Origin: Acidobacteriaceae bacterium
GTDB taxonomy: Bacteria > Acidobacteriota > Terriglobia > Terriglobales > Acidobacteriaceae
Reading direction: 5' to 3'
DNA length: 64,000 nt
Assembly: GCA_003134655.1 (NCBI GenBank)
Contig: PLBY01000077.1
Location: 31,514-95,513, forward strand
Part shown: positions 8,171 to 16,756 of the stretch, piece after piece
How positions within the stretch are numbered: position 1 is the first letter of the stretch
Layout of the letters: every line of letters begins with the position of its first letter
Translations under genes and position numbers: made by a program
Notes under the pieces: model-generated
Databases searched by the model: none
What the model saw: only the letters and a program-made list of their open reading frames with translations
What the model was told of the DNA's origin: nothing

Positions 8171-8653
8171 CTAGTAGATTTCCAGATGCAGGACGTCTGC
8201 GATCTGAAAGTTCAGGCGATTGACCAGGACTACGTTGCCGCCGATCACGACGTGAGCGTAGTTCGGGGGCGGAGGCGGGAACATCGCTTCCAGTTCGTGG
8301 GGGCAGGGCTGCATCTGTCTGCGGAGGCCCGCGGGCAGAGTACCGCGAACCACTAACTGCGCCTCTAGTCCGGGAGGAAGACGATCGCGCTTGGCCAGTC
8401 CCGGCGGCAGATGCGAGTGATGCGCGCGGTACCAATCGCGGGCAGCACCGCGGTCGTGGTCGTCGTAGCGGTCGTGGCCGCGGCCTTTGTCGTGATCGTG
8501 GCCATGACCGTTTCCGTGCTCATGCTCATCACGGTCGTCGTCGCCATGCTTGTCGTGGCCGTGACCGTGGTCCTGAGCAACGGCGATGGTGGCCGAAAGC
8601 GCCAACGATAGGGCTGCTGTGGCGGCGGCCCGGAACCAGATCTTGAATGACAT
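8171..8653 (-). CDS. Secreted His/Asp/Gly-rich protein, possibly metal-related (RcnB-like)
   Basis: 160 residues. A signal peptide ends near ATIAVAQ, then residues 27-70 are a dense His-Asp-Gly-Lys tract (DHGHGHDKHGDDDRDEHEHG and more), then a repeated LPPGLxxR/LPPGLEAQ/LPAGLRRQ segment and a conserved C-terminus (YAHVVIGGNVVLVNRLNFQI). The LPPGL repeat with a following beta segment recalls periplasmic RcnB/CigR-type proteins of nickel/cobalt and envelope stress; that link is tentative. The His tract could buffer Ni, Zn or Cu. No transporter neighbours it. Confidence 0.65.
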   Translation of the reverse strand: MSFKIWFRAAATAALSLALSATIAVAQDHGHGHDKHGDDDRDEHEHGNGHGHDHDKGRGHDRYDDHDRGAARDWYRAHHSHLPPGLAKRDRLPPGLEAQLVVRGTLPAGLRRQMQPCPHELEAMFPPPPPNYAHVVIGGNVVLVNRLNFQIADVLHLEIY

Positions 8654-8854
8654 GTACTCCTCCTGATGCTTGGCAAAAGTCCAGCCTAGCGGAACATTCG
8701 GGCCGCCGACAGATTACGGTAGGTCACCCGTCGACTCTATCTCGATTGGCTTCTGCAAGTTATGGGGTATCCCACCTGGATCTCGCGCGGACAGAGACGC
8801 AAGCTCTTACAATTCGGAGTTCGCATCTACAAGGGGCGGCGGAAGGAGCACACA

Positions 8855-9361
8855 GTGTCGAGAACTCTGGAATCGTTGGCCATTGCAGTATTTCTCACCA
8901 CTTCGGTTTGGGCGCAACAACCGCAGGAGGCACCCACGGCACCGGTCCCCGCGCAAATCGGAAGCGCGAAAAAAGTCTTCATCTCCAACGCAGGAGAAGA
9001 ATCCTTCTTCCATCAACCAAAGGAGGTCACGTACAGTGGCGGCCCAAACCGGGCGTACAACGAGTTCTACGCGGCCGTGAAGAGCTGGGGGCGATATGAG
9101 GTGGTGTCCGCTCCCGGCGACGCAGACCTCGTGTTTGAGATCGGCTTTACCGAAAAGTACGAGGGGTCGATGTTCGTGGCTCAGTTCAAGTTGATCTTCA
9201 TTGATCCCAAGACGCACGTCGCGTTGTGGACCATTTACGAATACGTCGAGCCGGCGGGCATGACCAAGAACCGGGTAAAGAACTACGAAGTGGCGATGAC
9301 CGCTCTGCTGGAAGACTTTAAGAGCACCGTTGCACCGGCAGCGGCCGCCGCTTCGAAATAG
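8855..9361 (+). CDS. Exported protein of unknown function
   Basis: 168 residues from GTG 8855, chosen because GGAAGGAG lies 6 bases upstream and a signal peptide follows directly (LESLAIAVFLTTSVWAQ). The mature protein has a GSAKKVFISNAGEES segment, then a stretch running from a conserved YNEFYAAVKSWGRYEVV through DADLVFEIGFTEKY to LIFIDPKTHVALWTIYEYVE. This fold pattern is widespread in acidobacterial hypothetical proteins that resemble a periplasmic sheet-helix domain; I cannot name it. Adjacent genes give no functional clue. Confidence 0.7.
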   Translation: MSRTLESLAIAVFLTTSVWAQQPQEAPTAPVPAQIGSAKKVFISNAGEESFFHQPKEVTYSGGPNRAYNEFYAAVKSWGRYEVVSAPGDADLVFEIGFTEKYEGSMFVAQFKLIFIDPKTHVALWTIYEYVEPAGMTKNRVKNYEVAMTALLEDFKSTVAPAAAAASK

Positions 9362-9458
9362 GCTGCGATCCAGGACTCTGACGACATACTCTTCTAAGAG
9401 TGTCTGTGTGATTTGCCTCATACGTGGGGTCCGCGGCCAGAGGCTATAATCCTTGCCC

Positions 9459-11009
9459 ATGAATCTCGAACAAAAAGTCGCCGAACTCAATAAGCGGAAC
9501 CAGCTCGCGGAAGACGGCGGTGGCGCCAAGCGGCGCGAGCGGCAGCATAAAGAAGGAAAGATGTCGGCGCGGGAACGCATCGAGTTCCTGCTCGACGAAG
9601 GGACGTTCGAGGAGACCGACAAGCTCGTCACGCATCGCTGCAACGACTTCGGCATGGCCGAGCAGAAGATCTACGGCGACGGATTCATTACTGGCTACGG
9701 GCGCATTGAGGGACGGCTGGTGTACGTGTTCGCGCAGGACTTCACCGTGTTTGGCGGGTCGCTCTCGGAAACCAACGCCGGGAAGATTGTGAAGATCATG
9801 GATCTGGCCGCGAAGATGGGCGCGCCGGTGATTGGGCTGAATGATTCCGGAGGGGCGCGGATTCAGGAAGGCGTGATGTCGCTGGCCGGGTACGCGGACA
9901 TTTTTCTGCGGAACACGATTTACAGCGGAGTGGTGCCGCAGATTTCGGCGATCATGGGGCCGTGCGCGGGAGGGGCGGTGTACTCGCCGGCTATCACCGA
10001 CTTCGTGTTGATGGTGGATAAGACTTCGTACATGTTCATCACCGGGCCGGACGTGATCAAGACGGTGACGTTGGAAGAAGTCACGAAAGATCAGCTGGGC
10101 GGCGCGATGACGCACAACGAAACTTCAGGCGTGGCGCACTTTCTGGCGCATGACGACGCGGAATGTCTGTCGATGGTGCGGGAGCTGTTGAGTTTCCTGC
10201 CGTCGAATAATTTGGATGAGCCTCCGCGGAAGGTCTGCACCGATCCCAGTGACCGCGCGGACTCGGCACTCGACAAGATCGTCCCGGCGCAATCGAACCA
10301 GCCTTACGACATTAAAGATGTGATTCACGCGGTGGTCGACGATGCGTACTTCTTCGAGGTGCAGGAGCACTACGCGAAGAATATTGTCGTGGGATTTGCG
10401 CGGCTCGATGGGCGCTCGGTGGGGATTGTGGCGAACCAGCCGTCGGTGCTGGCGGGAACGCTGGACATTAATGCGTCGGTGAAGGGGGCGCGATTTGTGC
10501 GCTTCTGCGATTGCTTCAACATTCCGCTGGTGACGTTTGAAGATGTGCCAGGATTTCTGCCGGGGACAGCGCAGGAGTATGGCGGGATCATCAAGCACGG
10601 GGCGAAGCTGCTGTTTGCGTTCGCCGAAGCGACGGTCCCCAAGGTTACGGTGATCACGCGGAAGGCGTATGGCGGGGCTTATTGCGTGATGGCGTCGAAG
10701 CACATCCGCACGGATGTGAACTATGCGTGGCCCACGGCCGAGATTGCTGTCATGGGACCGGAGGGCGCGGTGGACATCGTGTACAAGCGCGAACTGGATG
10801 CAGCTGCGAACCGGGAGCAGCTTCGTCGCGAGAAGATCGACGAATTCCGTGATCGCTTCGCCAACCCGTATGTGGCCGCGGACCGCGGGTTTGTAGATGC
10901 AGTCATCCAGCCTCGGGAGACGCGGAAGAAGTTGATCCAGGCTCTGGCCATGTTGGAGACCAAGCGGGATAAGAATCCGCCGAAGAAGCATGGGAATATT
11001 CCGCTGTGA
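9459..11009 (+). CDS. Acyl-CoA carboxylase, carboxyltransferase subunit (PccB/MmdA type)
   Basis: 516 residues from ATG 9459. Transfers the carboxyl group between carboxybiotin and an acyl-CoA (propionyl-, acetyl- or methylmalonyl-CoA). It has two crotonase-like halves: the N-terminal half with [31 protein letters not shown] and the oxyanion turn [12 protein letters not shown], and the C-terminal half with [31 protein letters not shown] and [15 protein letters not shown]. Length matches the family. No biotin carboxylase or biotin carrier gene is nearby, so substrate cannot be decided. TATAAT at 9445-9450 ends 8 bases before the ATG, which would give a leaderless or nearly leaderless message. 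Confidence 0.93.
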   Translation: MNLEQKVAELNKRNQLAEDGGGAKRRERQHKEGKMSARERIEFLLDEGTFEETDKLVTHRCNDFGMAEQKIYGDGFITGYGRIEGRLVYVFAQDFTVFGGSLSETNAGKIVKIMDLAAKMGAPVIGLNDSGGARIQEGVMSLAGYADIFLRNTIYSGVVPQISAIMGPCAGGAVYSPAITDFVLMVDKTSYMFITGPDVIKTVTLEEVTKDQLGGAMTHNETSGVAHFLAHDDAECLSMVRELLSFLPSNNLDEPPRKVCTDPSDRADSALDKIVPAQSNQPYDIKDVIHAVVDDAYFFEVQEHYAKNIVVGFARLDGRSVGIVANQPSVLAGTLDINASVKGARFVRFCDCFNIPLVTFEDVPGFLPGTAQEYGGIIKHGAKLLFAFAEATVPKVTVITRKAYGGAYCVMASKHIRTDVNYAWPTAEIAVMGPEGAVDIVYKRELDAAANREQLRREKIDEFRDRFANPYVAADRGFVDAVIQPRETRKKLIQALAMLETKRDKNPPKKHGNIPL

Positions 11010-11077
11010 ACTCGTTGGATATTGCGAACCATCGGCCTTTCGTGCGAGACTACGAATAGCGAACAAAAGGCGAATCA

Positions 11078-11913
11078 ATGACCGGGCCGAGAATCGATGA
11101 GATCGGACCATGGTCGGAGGTAAAGCTCGACATAATTAGGCGCTATGCCGTTGAATACTCAAAGATTCTGTCGAATCAGAAAGAGCCGAGTCTCACCTCT
11201 ACATAGATGCATTCGCTGGAACTGGATATCACCTATCCGAAACCACTGGGGAAATGGTCTTGGGGAGTCCACTCAACGCTCTTCAAGTCCGTCCGCCGTT
11301 CCGCGAGTATCACCTGATTGATCTGGATGGAGACAAGGCAGTAGGGCTGCGAAAGATTGTTGGGAATCGAACTGATGTCCACATTTATCCAGAGGATTGC
11401 AACGTAGTCCTACCGACGAGGGTCTTTCCTCGGGTGCGATTCGAGGACTACCGGCGAGGACTCTGCATCCTTGATCCGTATGGCCTTCATTTGGATTGGA
11501 AGGTAATTCAGGGTGCGGGGTCAATGAAGTCGCTGGATGTTTTCATTAACTTCCCGATGTACGACATTAACATCAACGTACTACATCGCGATCCAAGAAC
11601 TGTACAACAGCTGCACATTGAGCGAATGAATGCATACTGGGGCGACGAATCCTGGCGACAATTCGCATACGAGGAATCCGGCCCCGACCTCTTTGGAAAC
11701 ACTGAGCTAGATAAGGTATCAAACGAAAGGTTTGCGGCGGCTTTTCGTGAAAGACTGAGGAAGGTCGCAGGCTTCAAGAGAGTCCCCGCACCGCTGGCGA
11801 TGCGCAACAGTAGAGGCTCGACAGTTTACTATCTATTCTTCGCATCACAGAAAGGAACTGCAGAGGATATCGTGAAGTATATTTTTGAAAAGTTTGGCGC
11901 ACAGAGTACTTAA
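11078..11913 (+). pseudogene. TcmP-type (three-Cys-motif partner) protein, split by a frameshift
   Basis: The ATG at 11078 (AAAGG 7 bases upstream) opens MTGPRIDEIGPWSEVKLDII and continues to KEPSL, then hits TAG at 11204. The adjacent frame carries on without a break as HLYIDAFAGTGYHLSETTGE and to the stop at 11911. Joining them at about 11194 needs one extra base and gives about 278 residues with the TcmP features: DEIGxWSExKL near the start, a DAFAGTG turn, GSPLNAL, and a DYRRGLCILDPYGLHLDW core. Family function is unknown; it is defined by its pairing with a three-Cys-motif protein, which follows 4 bases later. Base composition is visibly more AT-rich than the neighbours, consistent with transfer. 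It could be a genuine mutation or a sequencing error. Confidence 0.8.
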
Positions 11914-11917
11914 AGGT

Positions 11918-12712
11918 ATGTCACTCAACTCTCATATCGAATGGACCGACGCGACTTGGAACCCAGTTCGCGGGTGCACGAAAATCAGTCCCGGGTGCAG
12001 GCACTGCTATGCCGAGACGTTTGCGGAGCGGTTTCGCGGAGTGAAAGGACATCCTTACGAGCAAGGCTTCGACCTGCGGCTTGTCCCGGAGAAGTTGACT
12101 GAGCCCTTCACCTGGCGATCGCCGAAGCTCGTGTTCGTGAATTCGATGAGCGATCTCTTCCAGGAGGGCGTTCCTGAGAGCTACATCGAAGCCGTCTGCC
12201 GGGTAATGGTCACGGCCAAATGGCACACGTTTCAGGTCCTGACCAAGCGCTCCGCAAGGCTGAAAGAACTCTTGAACGGGCCGCTGCGTTTTGCGGCGAA
12301 GCAGGAACACATCTGGTGGGGCGTCAGCGTCGAGGACAAGAAATATGGTTTGCCTAGAATCGGCCACCTGCAGGATGCTCCGGCGCGCGTCCGTTTTCTT
12401 TCTATTGAGCCGCTGCTGGAAGGTCTCGGCGAATTCGATCTCTCTGGCATCAGTTGGGCGATCGTTGGCGGCGAGAGCGGTCCCGGAGCGCGGCCGATGC
12501 GGAGGGAATGGGTGATCTCGGTGCGCGATCAATGCCGCGAATATCACGTCCCGTTTTTCTTCAAGCAATGGGGCGGTGTGAGGAAGGCCAAGAATGGCAG
12601 GCTGCTCGACGATCGCACTTATGATGAGTATCCCGAGCGAATCGCGTCAGCCGTTCCCGACCGTGCGAGCTGCGCGGCCTTTGCGCAGGAGATTCTGAGT
12701 TCGTTCGCTTGA
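11918..12712 (+). CDS. Gp37/Gp68 (DUF5131) family protein with three-Cys motif
   Basis: 264 residues from ATG 11918. The motif CTKISPGCRHCYAETFAERF (C-x6-C-x2-C followed by Tyr-Ala) marks the phage Gp37/Gp68 family, whose cysteines are arranged as in radical-SAM iron-sulfur proteins. Other landmarks are KLVFVNSMSDLFQ, TFQVLTKRSARL, HIWWGVSVED, RFLSIEPLLE, WAIVGGESGPGARPM and FFKQWGG. The reaction is not known. It starts 4 bases after the TcmP stop, so the two form a two-gene unit of the kind found in phages and mobile regions. An in-frame start at 11885 would overlap TcmP and adds no conserved sequence. Confidence 0.88.
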   Translation: MSLNSHIEWTDATWNPVRGCTKISPGCRHCYAETFAERFRGVKGHPYEQGFDLRLVPEKLTEPFTWRSPKLVFVNSMSDLFQEGVPESYIEAVCRVMVTAKWHTFQVLTKRSARLKELLNGPLRFAAKQEHIWWGVSVEDKKYGLPRIGHLQDAPARVRFLSIEPLLEGLGEFDLSGISWAIVGGESGPGARPMRREWVISVRDQCREYHVPFFFKQWGGVRKAKNGRLLDDRTYDEYPERIASAVPDRASCAAFAQEILSSFA

Positions 12713-12745
12713 GCGGTCCGAGCAAGCCGCCGACCGACGCCCTCA

Positions 12746-12806
12746 GGGGCTAAAGCCGCATCATTTTGCTGCTTTTTACGGCACGGCTGAAGCCGTGCCC
12801 TTCCAC
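12746..12806. repeat. Family F repeat, copy 1
   Basis: GGGGCTAAAGCCGC, a T-rich gap, then the palindrome GCACGGCTGAAGCCGTGC (12781-12798) and CCTTCCAC. A related element lies at 17257-17322. It is placed right after the end of the Gp37/Gp68 gene and could fold into a terminator-like structure. Confidence 0.65.
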
Positions 12807-12913
12807 AAATCCTTCCCTCGTCAAATCGTTCCCTCGTCGATTTGCGGGTTACGACGTCGCTGCAAACGGGATAAAATCACCACGCCTCGACTTTCAGCAG
12901 TAAGAGGCACATC

Positions 12914-14047
12914 GTGGAGAATCCCTTGAAAAAACTTCTTCCTGTAATTGCGTTTTGCTTTTTGACACTTCCTCTTGTCTCGCAGGGTCCTTCCGCCTTG
13001 ATTTCTTCGCTGCCGCAGGCTAAGGATTATGTGCAGAAGCGGGTTTCCAGCTATGACCGCACGGGGGGGAATGCGGACGCGCGGAGCATTGCGGCCGGGG
13101 AGACTCTTACGCTGCTCGACGAGGCTGGGCCCGGGTTGATCAGTCATGTTTGGGTCACGATTGCCAGCGACGATCCGAATCATCTGAAGGCGCTGGTGCT
13201 GCGCATGTATTGGGATGGGGAAGGCACGCCCAGCGTGGAAACACCGATTGGCGATTTCTTCGGGCTCGGGCTGGGGGATTATCACCTGTACCAGTCGCAA
13301 CCACTGTCGGTGGGGGCGGACAAGGCGTTGAATTGTTTTTTTCCGATGCCGTTTCAGAAGCATGCGCGCATCACGGTGACGAACGAAGGGAAGCAAAAGA
13401 CCGACGCGTTTTATTTCAACATCGATTACCGGGCGTACAGCAAGGACTTGCCGGCGGATCTGCTTTATTTCCACGCGCAGTACCGGCAGGCCGCGCCGGC
13501 GAAGGGGTGGACGAATCAGTGGAAGTCCAACGGCGATGCGATCGTCAACGACAAGAAGAATCTGAATGGCGAGGGCAACTACGTCTGGATGGAGGCGACC
13601 GGGCGCGGGCACTTTGTGGGTGTGAGCATGTCGGTGCTCGAGAATCAGGATGGGTGGTGGGGCGAGGGCGACGACATGTTTTTTGTCGATGGGGAGAGCC
13701 TGCCTTCGATCAATGGGACGGGGTCGGAAGACTATTTTCTGGGAGCGTGGGATTTTGGCGGGCGTCCGTTTGCGTACCAGCTGTTCGGCGCGCCGGTGGT
13801 GGGGCAGGAAGTGGCAGGGGGGCGGTGGTCGCTGTACCGGTTCCACCTGGATTCTCCGATCCCATTCACGAAGTCGCTGCGGGCAACGATTGAGCATGGG
13901 CACGCGAATGTGCGCTCGGACAACTACTTCTCGGTTGCGTACTGGTATCAGAGCGAGCCGCACGCGGCGTTTCCGACTCTGCCGGGGTTGGAACAGAGGA
14001 TTCCGCGGATCTACGCCGTGGGCGGGCCGGGGAATGCGGGGAAGTGA
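12914..14047 (+). CDS. Secreted DUF2961 protein (GH172 family)
   Basis: 377 residues from GTG 12914; a TTG at 12926 with GGAG 6 bases upstream would give the cleaner signal peptide KKLLPVIAFCFLTLPLVSQ. DUF2961 proteins are glycoside hydrolases of family GH172, acting on fructofuranoside or arabinofuranoside linkages. Family features seen are DEAGPGLISHVWVTIAS, the YWDGEGTPSVETPIGDFFG segment, FPMPFQKHARITVTNEG and the active-site region LPSINGTGSEDYFLGAWDFG. The protein stops soon after the family core. No sugar-binding module is added. The exact substrate cannot be read from sequence; arabinose-containing plant or microbial glycans fit the rest of the window. Confidence 0.88.
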   Translation: MENPLKKLLPVIAFCFLTLPLVSQGPSALISSLPQAKDYVQKRVSSYDRTGGNADARSIAAGETLTLLDEAGPGLISHVWVTIASDDPNHLKALVLRMYWDGEGTPSVETPIGDFFGLGLGDYHLYQSQPLSVGADKALNCFFPMPFQKHARITVTNEGKQKTDAFYFNIDYRAYSKDLPADLLYFHAQYRQAAPAKGWTNQWKSNGDAIVNDKKNLNGEGNYVWMEATGRGHFVGVSMSVLENQDGWWGEGDDMFFVDGESLPSINGTGSEDYFLGAWDFGGRPFAYQLFGAPVVGQEVAGGRWSLYRFHLDSPIPFTKSLRATIEHGHANVRSDNYFSVAYWYQSEPHAAFPTLPGLEQRIPRIYAVGGPGNAGK

Positions 14048-14111
14048 GAGACCACTCTGACTCTGGTAGCGGAGTTACGGTGGTTCACTTCGGAGTGTTT
14101 CCTGAGGTAGG

Positions 14112-14172
14112 GATGCTTCGACTCCGCAGTGAGGATCGCTTCGCTCTCCTCATTGCTGCGCTCAGCATGACA
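14112..14172. repeat. Loose family D element
   Basis: GATGCTTCGACTCCGCAGTG through GCGCTCAGCATGACAG. It keeps the start (GATNCTTCG) and end (CTCAGNATGACA) of the family D repeats but has a longer, different middle. Confidence 0.5.
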
Positions 14173-14194
14173 GTCGGTTAGAGTGACCGCCTGC

Positions 14195-14223
14195 GCTGAG
14201 AGCTGACGGCTGATAGCTGACAG
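14195..14223. repeat. Family E repeat, copy 2
   Basis: GCTGAGAGCTGACGGCTGAT followed by AGCTGACAG; one or two differences from the copy upstream of rnr at 779-808. Confidence 0.7.
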
Positions 14224-14254
14224 CGCCCAAAAAATAAGAGTTCCGAGGTGGTGT

Positions 14255-14545
14255 GGGGTCCATTCGTCTCGGCCAGTAGCTCGCGTTTGACCCTTGCTCG
14301 ACCTGCTCTCGCTGCTTCCCTTGCGGGGAACTGCGCGCGATCTTCGCTTGGGCTCCGGGCTCACCGCCAACCGGATAAACCTACCCTACGCCTCGGAACT
14401 CTATCTTGCCTCCGACATTTCTTCTTCGTTCGCCTCGACCAGCGCTTTGCTATAGACCCTCGCTCACCCTCTGTTCCAACCTCGCGATCAGAACAGTGAC
14501 TCCGCTTGAGCCCCGGACGCCGCACCAACCGGAAAAACTTAAGAA
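14255..14545. repeat. Imperfect tandem duplication, about 160-bp unit, non-coding
   Basis: TCGTCTCGGCCAGTAGCTCG (from 14264) resembles TCGCCTCGACCAGCGCTTTG (from 14430). CTTGGGCTCCGGGCTCACCG followed by CCAACCGGATAAAC (to 14380) resembles CTTGAGCCCCGGACGCCGCA followed by CCAACCGGAAAAAC (to 14538). Offsets are about 158-166 bases. No frame is shared between units, so the duplicated feature appears to be DNA or RNA structure. Confidence 0.55.
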
Positions 14546-14882
14546 GCTGTCAAAGAACGATCCTGTTGTACTCCTTCAATTTTTTCCGTCAATGAAAAAT
14601 ACGCGTTTGTAAGTACACGTGTTTTCAATCGAGTGCACGCCGTTCACAGGCTAGTGACCGGATTTGGTGCAAGGCGCCGGAGCACATCTCGCGGAAACGG
14701 TGTGGATTGCGGGGTTTGGCGGATTCTAAAATATGTTTGAGCCGAGATGGCCGGGGCCGGATGCCAGAAGAATGCTGTGAAAATCGCGCAAGATCAGCGC
14801 GGGGCAAGGGTTTTGTGACGGGTATGTTTCGCGAGGAGGCCTCTTTCGCCCCTCTGGGGCTTGCTCTGCTGGCGCGCTGCCC

Positions 14883-14906
14883 AGCCCACGACTTGCGTCG
14901 TGGGCT
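14883..14906. repeat. Perfect 10-bp hairpin
   Basis: Arms AGCCCACGAC (14883-14892) and GTCGTGGGCT (14897-14906) with loop TTGC. No T run follows on either side. Confidence 0.7.
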
Positions 14907-15013
14907 GCATTCTTTCGCCGCTTCGCGGCTGGAGTTTGGTGGATTTCGGTGTCGCTGCCAAATCGGTATGCAGATGCCGCCTCGAAAACTATTCTGCGAC
15001 CCGAGCTTCGCTC

Positions 15014-15046
15014 GGCGGACAGCCGAAGGCGGCTGTCCCCACATAA
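15014..15046. repeat. Family C hairpin, copy 2
   Basis: Same arms GGACAGCC and GGCTGTCC and same CCACATAA tail as 3421-3452. It lies just past the stop codon of the minus-strand JAMM gene and may serve as its terminator. Confidence 0.8.
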
Positions 15047-15054
15047 GCATCTCG

Positions 15055-15489
15055 TTAATCGACTTTGATTGGTTCGTCTACCAGGCGCTTGTCGGCTTCG
15101 TCGGAGCCGCTTAGTTCGAACGAGTTGGTGAGTACTGCCGTTCCTTTTTCCACGCTGGTGATCACGTAGGAGCAGCCGAACCAGTGGGCTTCGGCCAGGT
15201 CGGTCTTTGACCACTGGGCGGGGTGGTCGGGGTGGGAGTGGTAGAAGCCGACAATGTCCTCGCCTCGCTCGCGGCCTTCGCGCTGGATCCGGACCAGTTC
15301 CTTGGGATCGATGTTGTAGCGGTTGTGGGCGGAGTCGGTACGGGTGTTGCCGCAGCGGGCGGTTGAGGTGATGGTGCGGGTGCCGTCGTCGTCCATGCGA
15401 CCGAGCAGGATTCCGCAGCATTCGTGGGGGTAGGTTTCTTCGCCGTGGCGGCGGACGGAGTCGTGGTCTTTACGGGTAAGTTTCAACAT
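15055..15489 (-). CDS. JAMM/MPN+ metalloprotease, Mec-like
   Basis: 144 residues. Zinc-dependent isopeptidase of the JAB/MPN+ family. The full JAMM set is visible: Glu23 in YPHECCGILLG, and His84, His86, Ser94 and Asp97 in HSHPDHPAQWSKTDL. In Mycobacterium tuberculosis the related Mec cleaves cysteine from the thiocarboxylated ubiquitin-like carrier CysO. Here the gene sits 73 bases downstream of a CysM-type synthase on the same strand, matching the mec-cysM arrangement but without cysO between them. A ubiquitin-like protein ending in Gly-Gly is encoded at 55247-55552. Role in CysO-type cysteine synthesis is inferred. Confidence 0.9.
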   Translation of the reverse strand: MLKLTRKDHDSVRRHGEETYPHECCGILLGRMDDDGTRTITSTARCGNTRTDSAHNRYNIDPKELVRIQREGRERGEDIVGFYHSHPDHPAQWSKTDLAEAHWFGCSYVITSVEKGTAVLTNSFELSGSDEADKRLVDEPIKVD

Positions 15490-15516
15490 TGGTGGAGACG
15501 TTTAAGAAATCAAAAT

Positions 15517-15552
15517 CCCCACCCTCTCGCACAGAACGCGAGAAGGGTGCGG
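15517..15552. repeat. Family A palindrome, copy 3
   Basis: TCCCCACCCTCTCGC and GCGAGAAGGGTGCGGCA arms, slightly degraded relative to the other copies, in the cysM-JAMM gap of one operon. Confidence 0.8.
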
Positions 15553-15562
15553 CACCCATTCA

Positions 15563-16540
15563 TCACTCTTCGGTCCAGAAGCGTTCGCTTAGATACTTGT
15601 CGCCGGAGTCGCAGAGGATCGTCACGATCACGGCCTCCTGGCCTTTCTTGAGCCGCAGGTCGCGGGCGATTTTGAGGCATCCGACGACTGCGGCTGCGGC
15701 TGAGATGCCGACCAGCAATCCAGCGTTGCGCGAAAGATGGCGAGCCATGGCATAGGCATCTTCAGTTGAGATTTCAAGATTCTGATCGGCGAGTCGCGGA
15801 TCGTAAATCTTGGGCACGATCGCGCTGGCCATGTGCTTGGCGCCTTCAATTCCGTGAAAAGACGAGTCGGGCTGCAGCGAGATGCACTGCACGGCCGGAT
15901 TCAGCTCTTTCAGGCGGCGGGTCGTACCGACAAAAGTTCCGCTGGTGCCGAGCATCGAGACGAAGTGCGTGATGCGTCCCTGCGTCTGCTGCCATATTTC
16001 GTTCGCCGTGCCGTGATAGTGCGCTTTCCAGTTGGCTTCGTTGGAATACTGGTCGGCGTAGAAATATTGATCGGGATGCTTGGCAGCCAGTTCGCGCGCC
16101 AGACGAATTGCGCCATCGGAACCGTCGGCCGGATCGGTATAAAGAATGTTGGCACCGTAGCCCTGCAGTATCTGCTTGCGCTCGCGTGAAACATTTTGCG
16201 GCATGCAGAGGGTGACGGGGAATCCTTCGGCGGCGCCGAGCATCGCATAAGCAATGCCGGTGTTGCCGCTGGTGGCATCGAGCAGGATCTGGCCGGGGCG
16301 CAGTTGGCCGCGGCGGCGGGCTTCGAAGACGATATTGGCGGCGGCGCGATCTTTGACGGATCCGCCGGGGTTGTACCATTCGGCCTTACCCAGAAGTGCT
16401 ACGCCAGGCAGGTCAGCGGTCAGCGCGTCCAGACGCAGCAGCGGAGTGTTGCCAATGCGCTCGATCAGGCTGTGGCCGAGTGTTTCGCCCAGTCCTGACG
16501 CTGCTTCGAGCGATTCATTGTGTGGTGCTGGAGCTGACAT
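15563..16540 (-). CDS. cysM: PLP-dependent cysteine synthase, CysM-like
   Basis: 325 residues from ATG 16540 (in-frame starts at 16549 and 16570 exist; none has a strong ribosome site). Fold-type II PLP enzyme that makes cysteine from an activated serine and a sulfur donor. Seen: IGNTPLLRLD, the PLP lysine in NPGGSVKDRAA, the ATSGNTGIAYAM loop, the phosphate-binding GTSGTFVGTTRRL, and the C-terminal CDSGDKYLS. Pairing with a JAMM protease favours use of a thiocarboxylated protein as sulfur donor, as for mycobacterial CysM, over free sulfide. Acceptor (O-acetyl- or O-phosphoserine) is not decided by what can be read here. Confidence 0.92.
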   Translation of the reverse strand: MSAPAPHNESLEAASGLGETLGHSLIERIGNTPLLRLDALTADLPGVALLGKAEWYNPGGSVKDRAAANIVFEARRRGQLRPGQILLDATSGNTGIAYAMLGAAEGFPVTLCMPQNVSRERKQILQGYGANILYTDPADGSDGAIRLARELAAKHPDQYFYADQYSNEANWKAHYHGTANEIWQQTQGRITHFVSMLGTSGTFVGTTRRLKELNPAVQCISLQPDSSFHGIEGAKHMASAIVPKIYDPRLADQNLEISTEDAYAMARHLSRNAGLLVGISAAAAVVGCLKIARDLRLKKGQEAVIVTILCDSGDKYLSERFWTEE

Positions 16541-16756
16541 TGCCACCATTCTTGAAGATCCGTATGCCATCGATGAACCGAAACGCCGTGACCAACGTAA
16601 TGTGCTATAGGGCCGGAAACGAGATATGTAGTAGCTTGATTAGATGAACAGTTTCGCCCGGCGATGCAGCTTGCGTAAAGTTACGGTCGGTCCTTATAAA
16701 GGATGCATCTAATAGACGAGCGGTCGCCGGCAAGGAAAGGTTGAAGTTAAAACGCA

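Larger units (their letters stand above)
14048..15054. other. Gene-free kilobase rich in repeats
   Basis: No convincing coding frame between the GH172 gene and the JAMM gene. It holds a loose family D element (14112-14172), family E copy 2 (14195-14223), an imperfect tandem duplication of about 160 bases (14255-14545), a 10-bp perfect hairpin (14883-14906) and family C copy 2 (15014-15046). The rest is unremarkable. Confidence 0.7.

Noticed and set aside
10125..11111. Minus-strand frame opposite the carboxyltransferase
   Set aside because: No recognisable motif, basic low-complexity composition, wholly covered by a conserved gene.
12821..13963. 380-codon minus-strand frame opposite GH172
   Set aside because: Same reason: mirror of a clear family member on the other strand.
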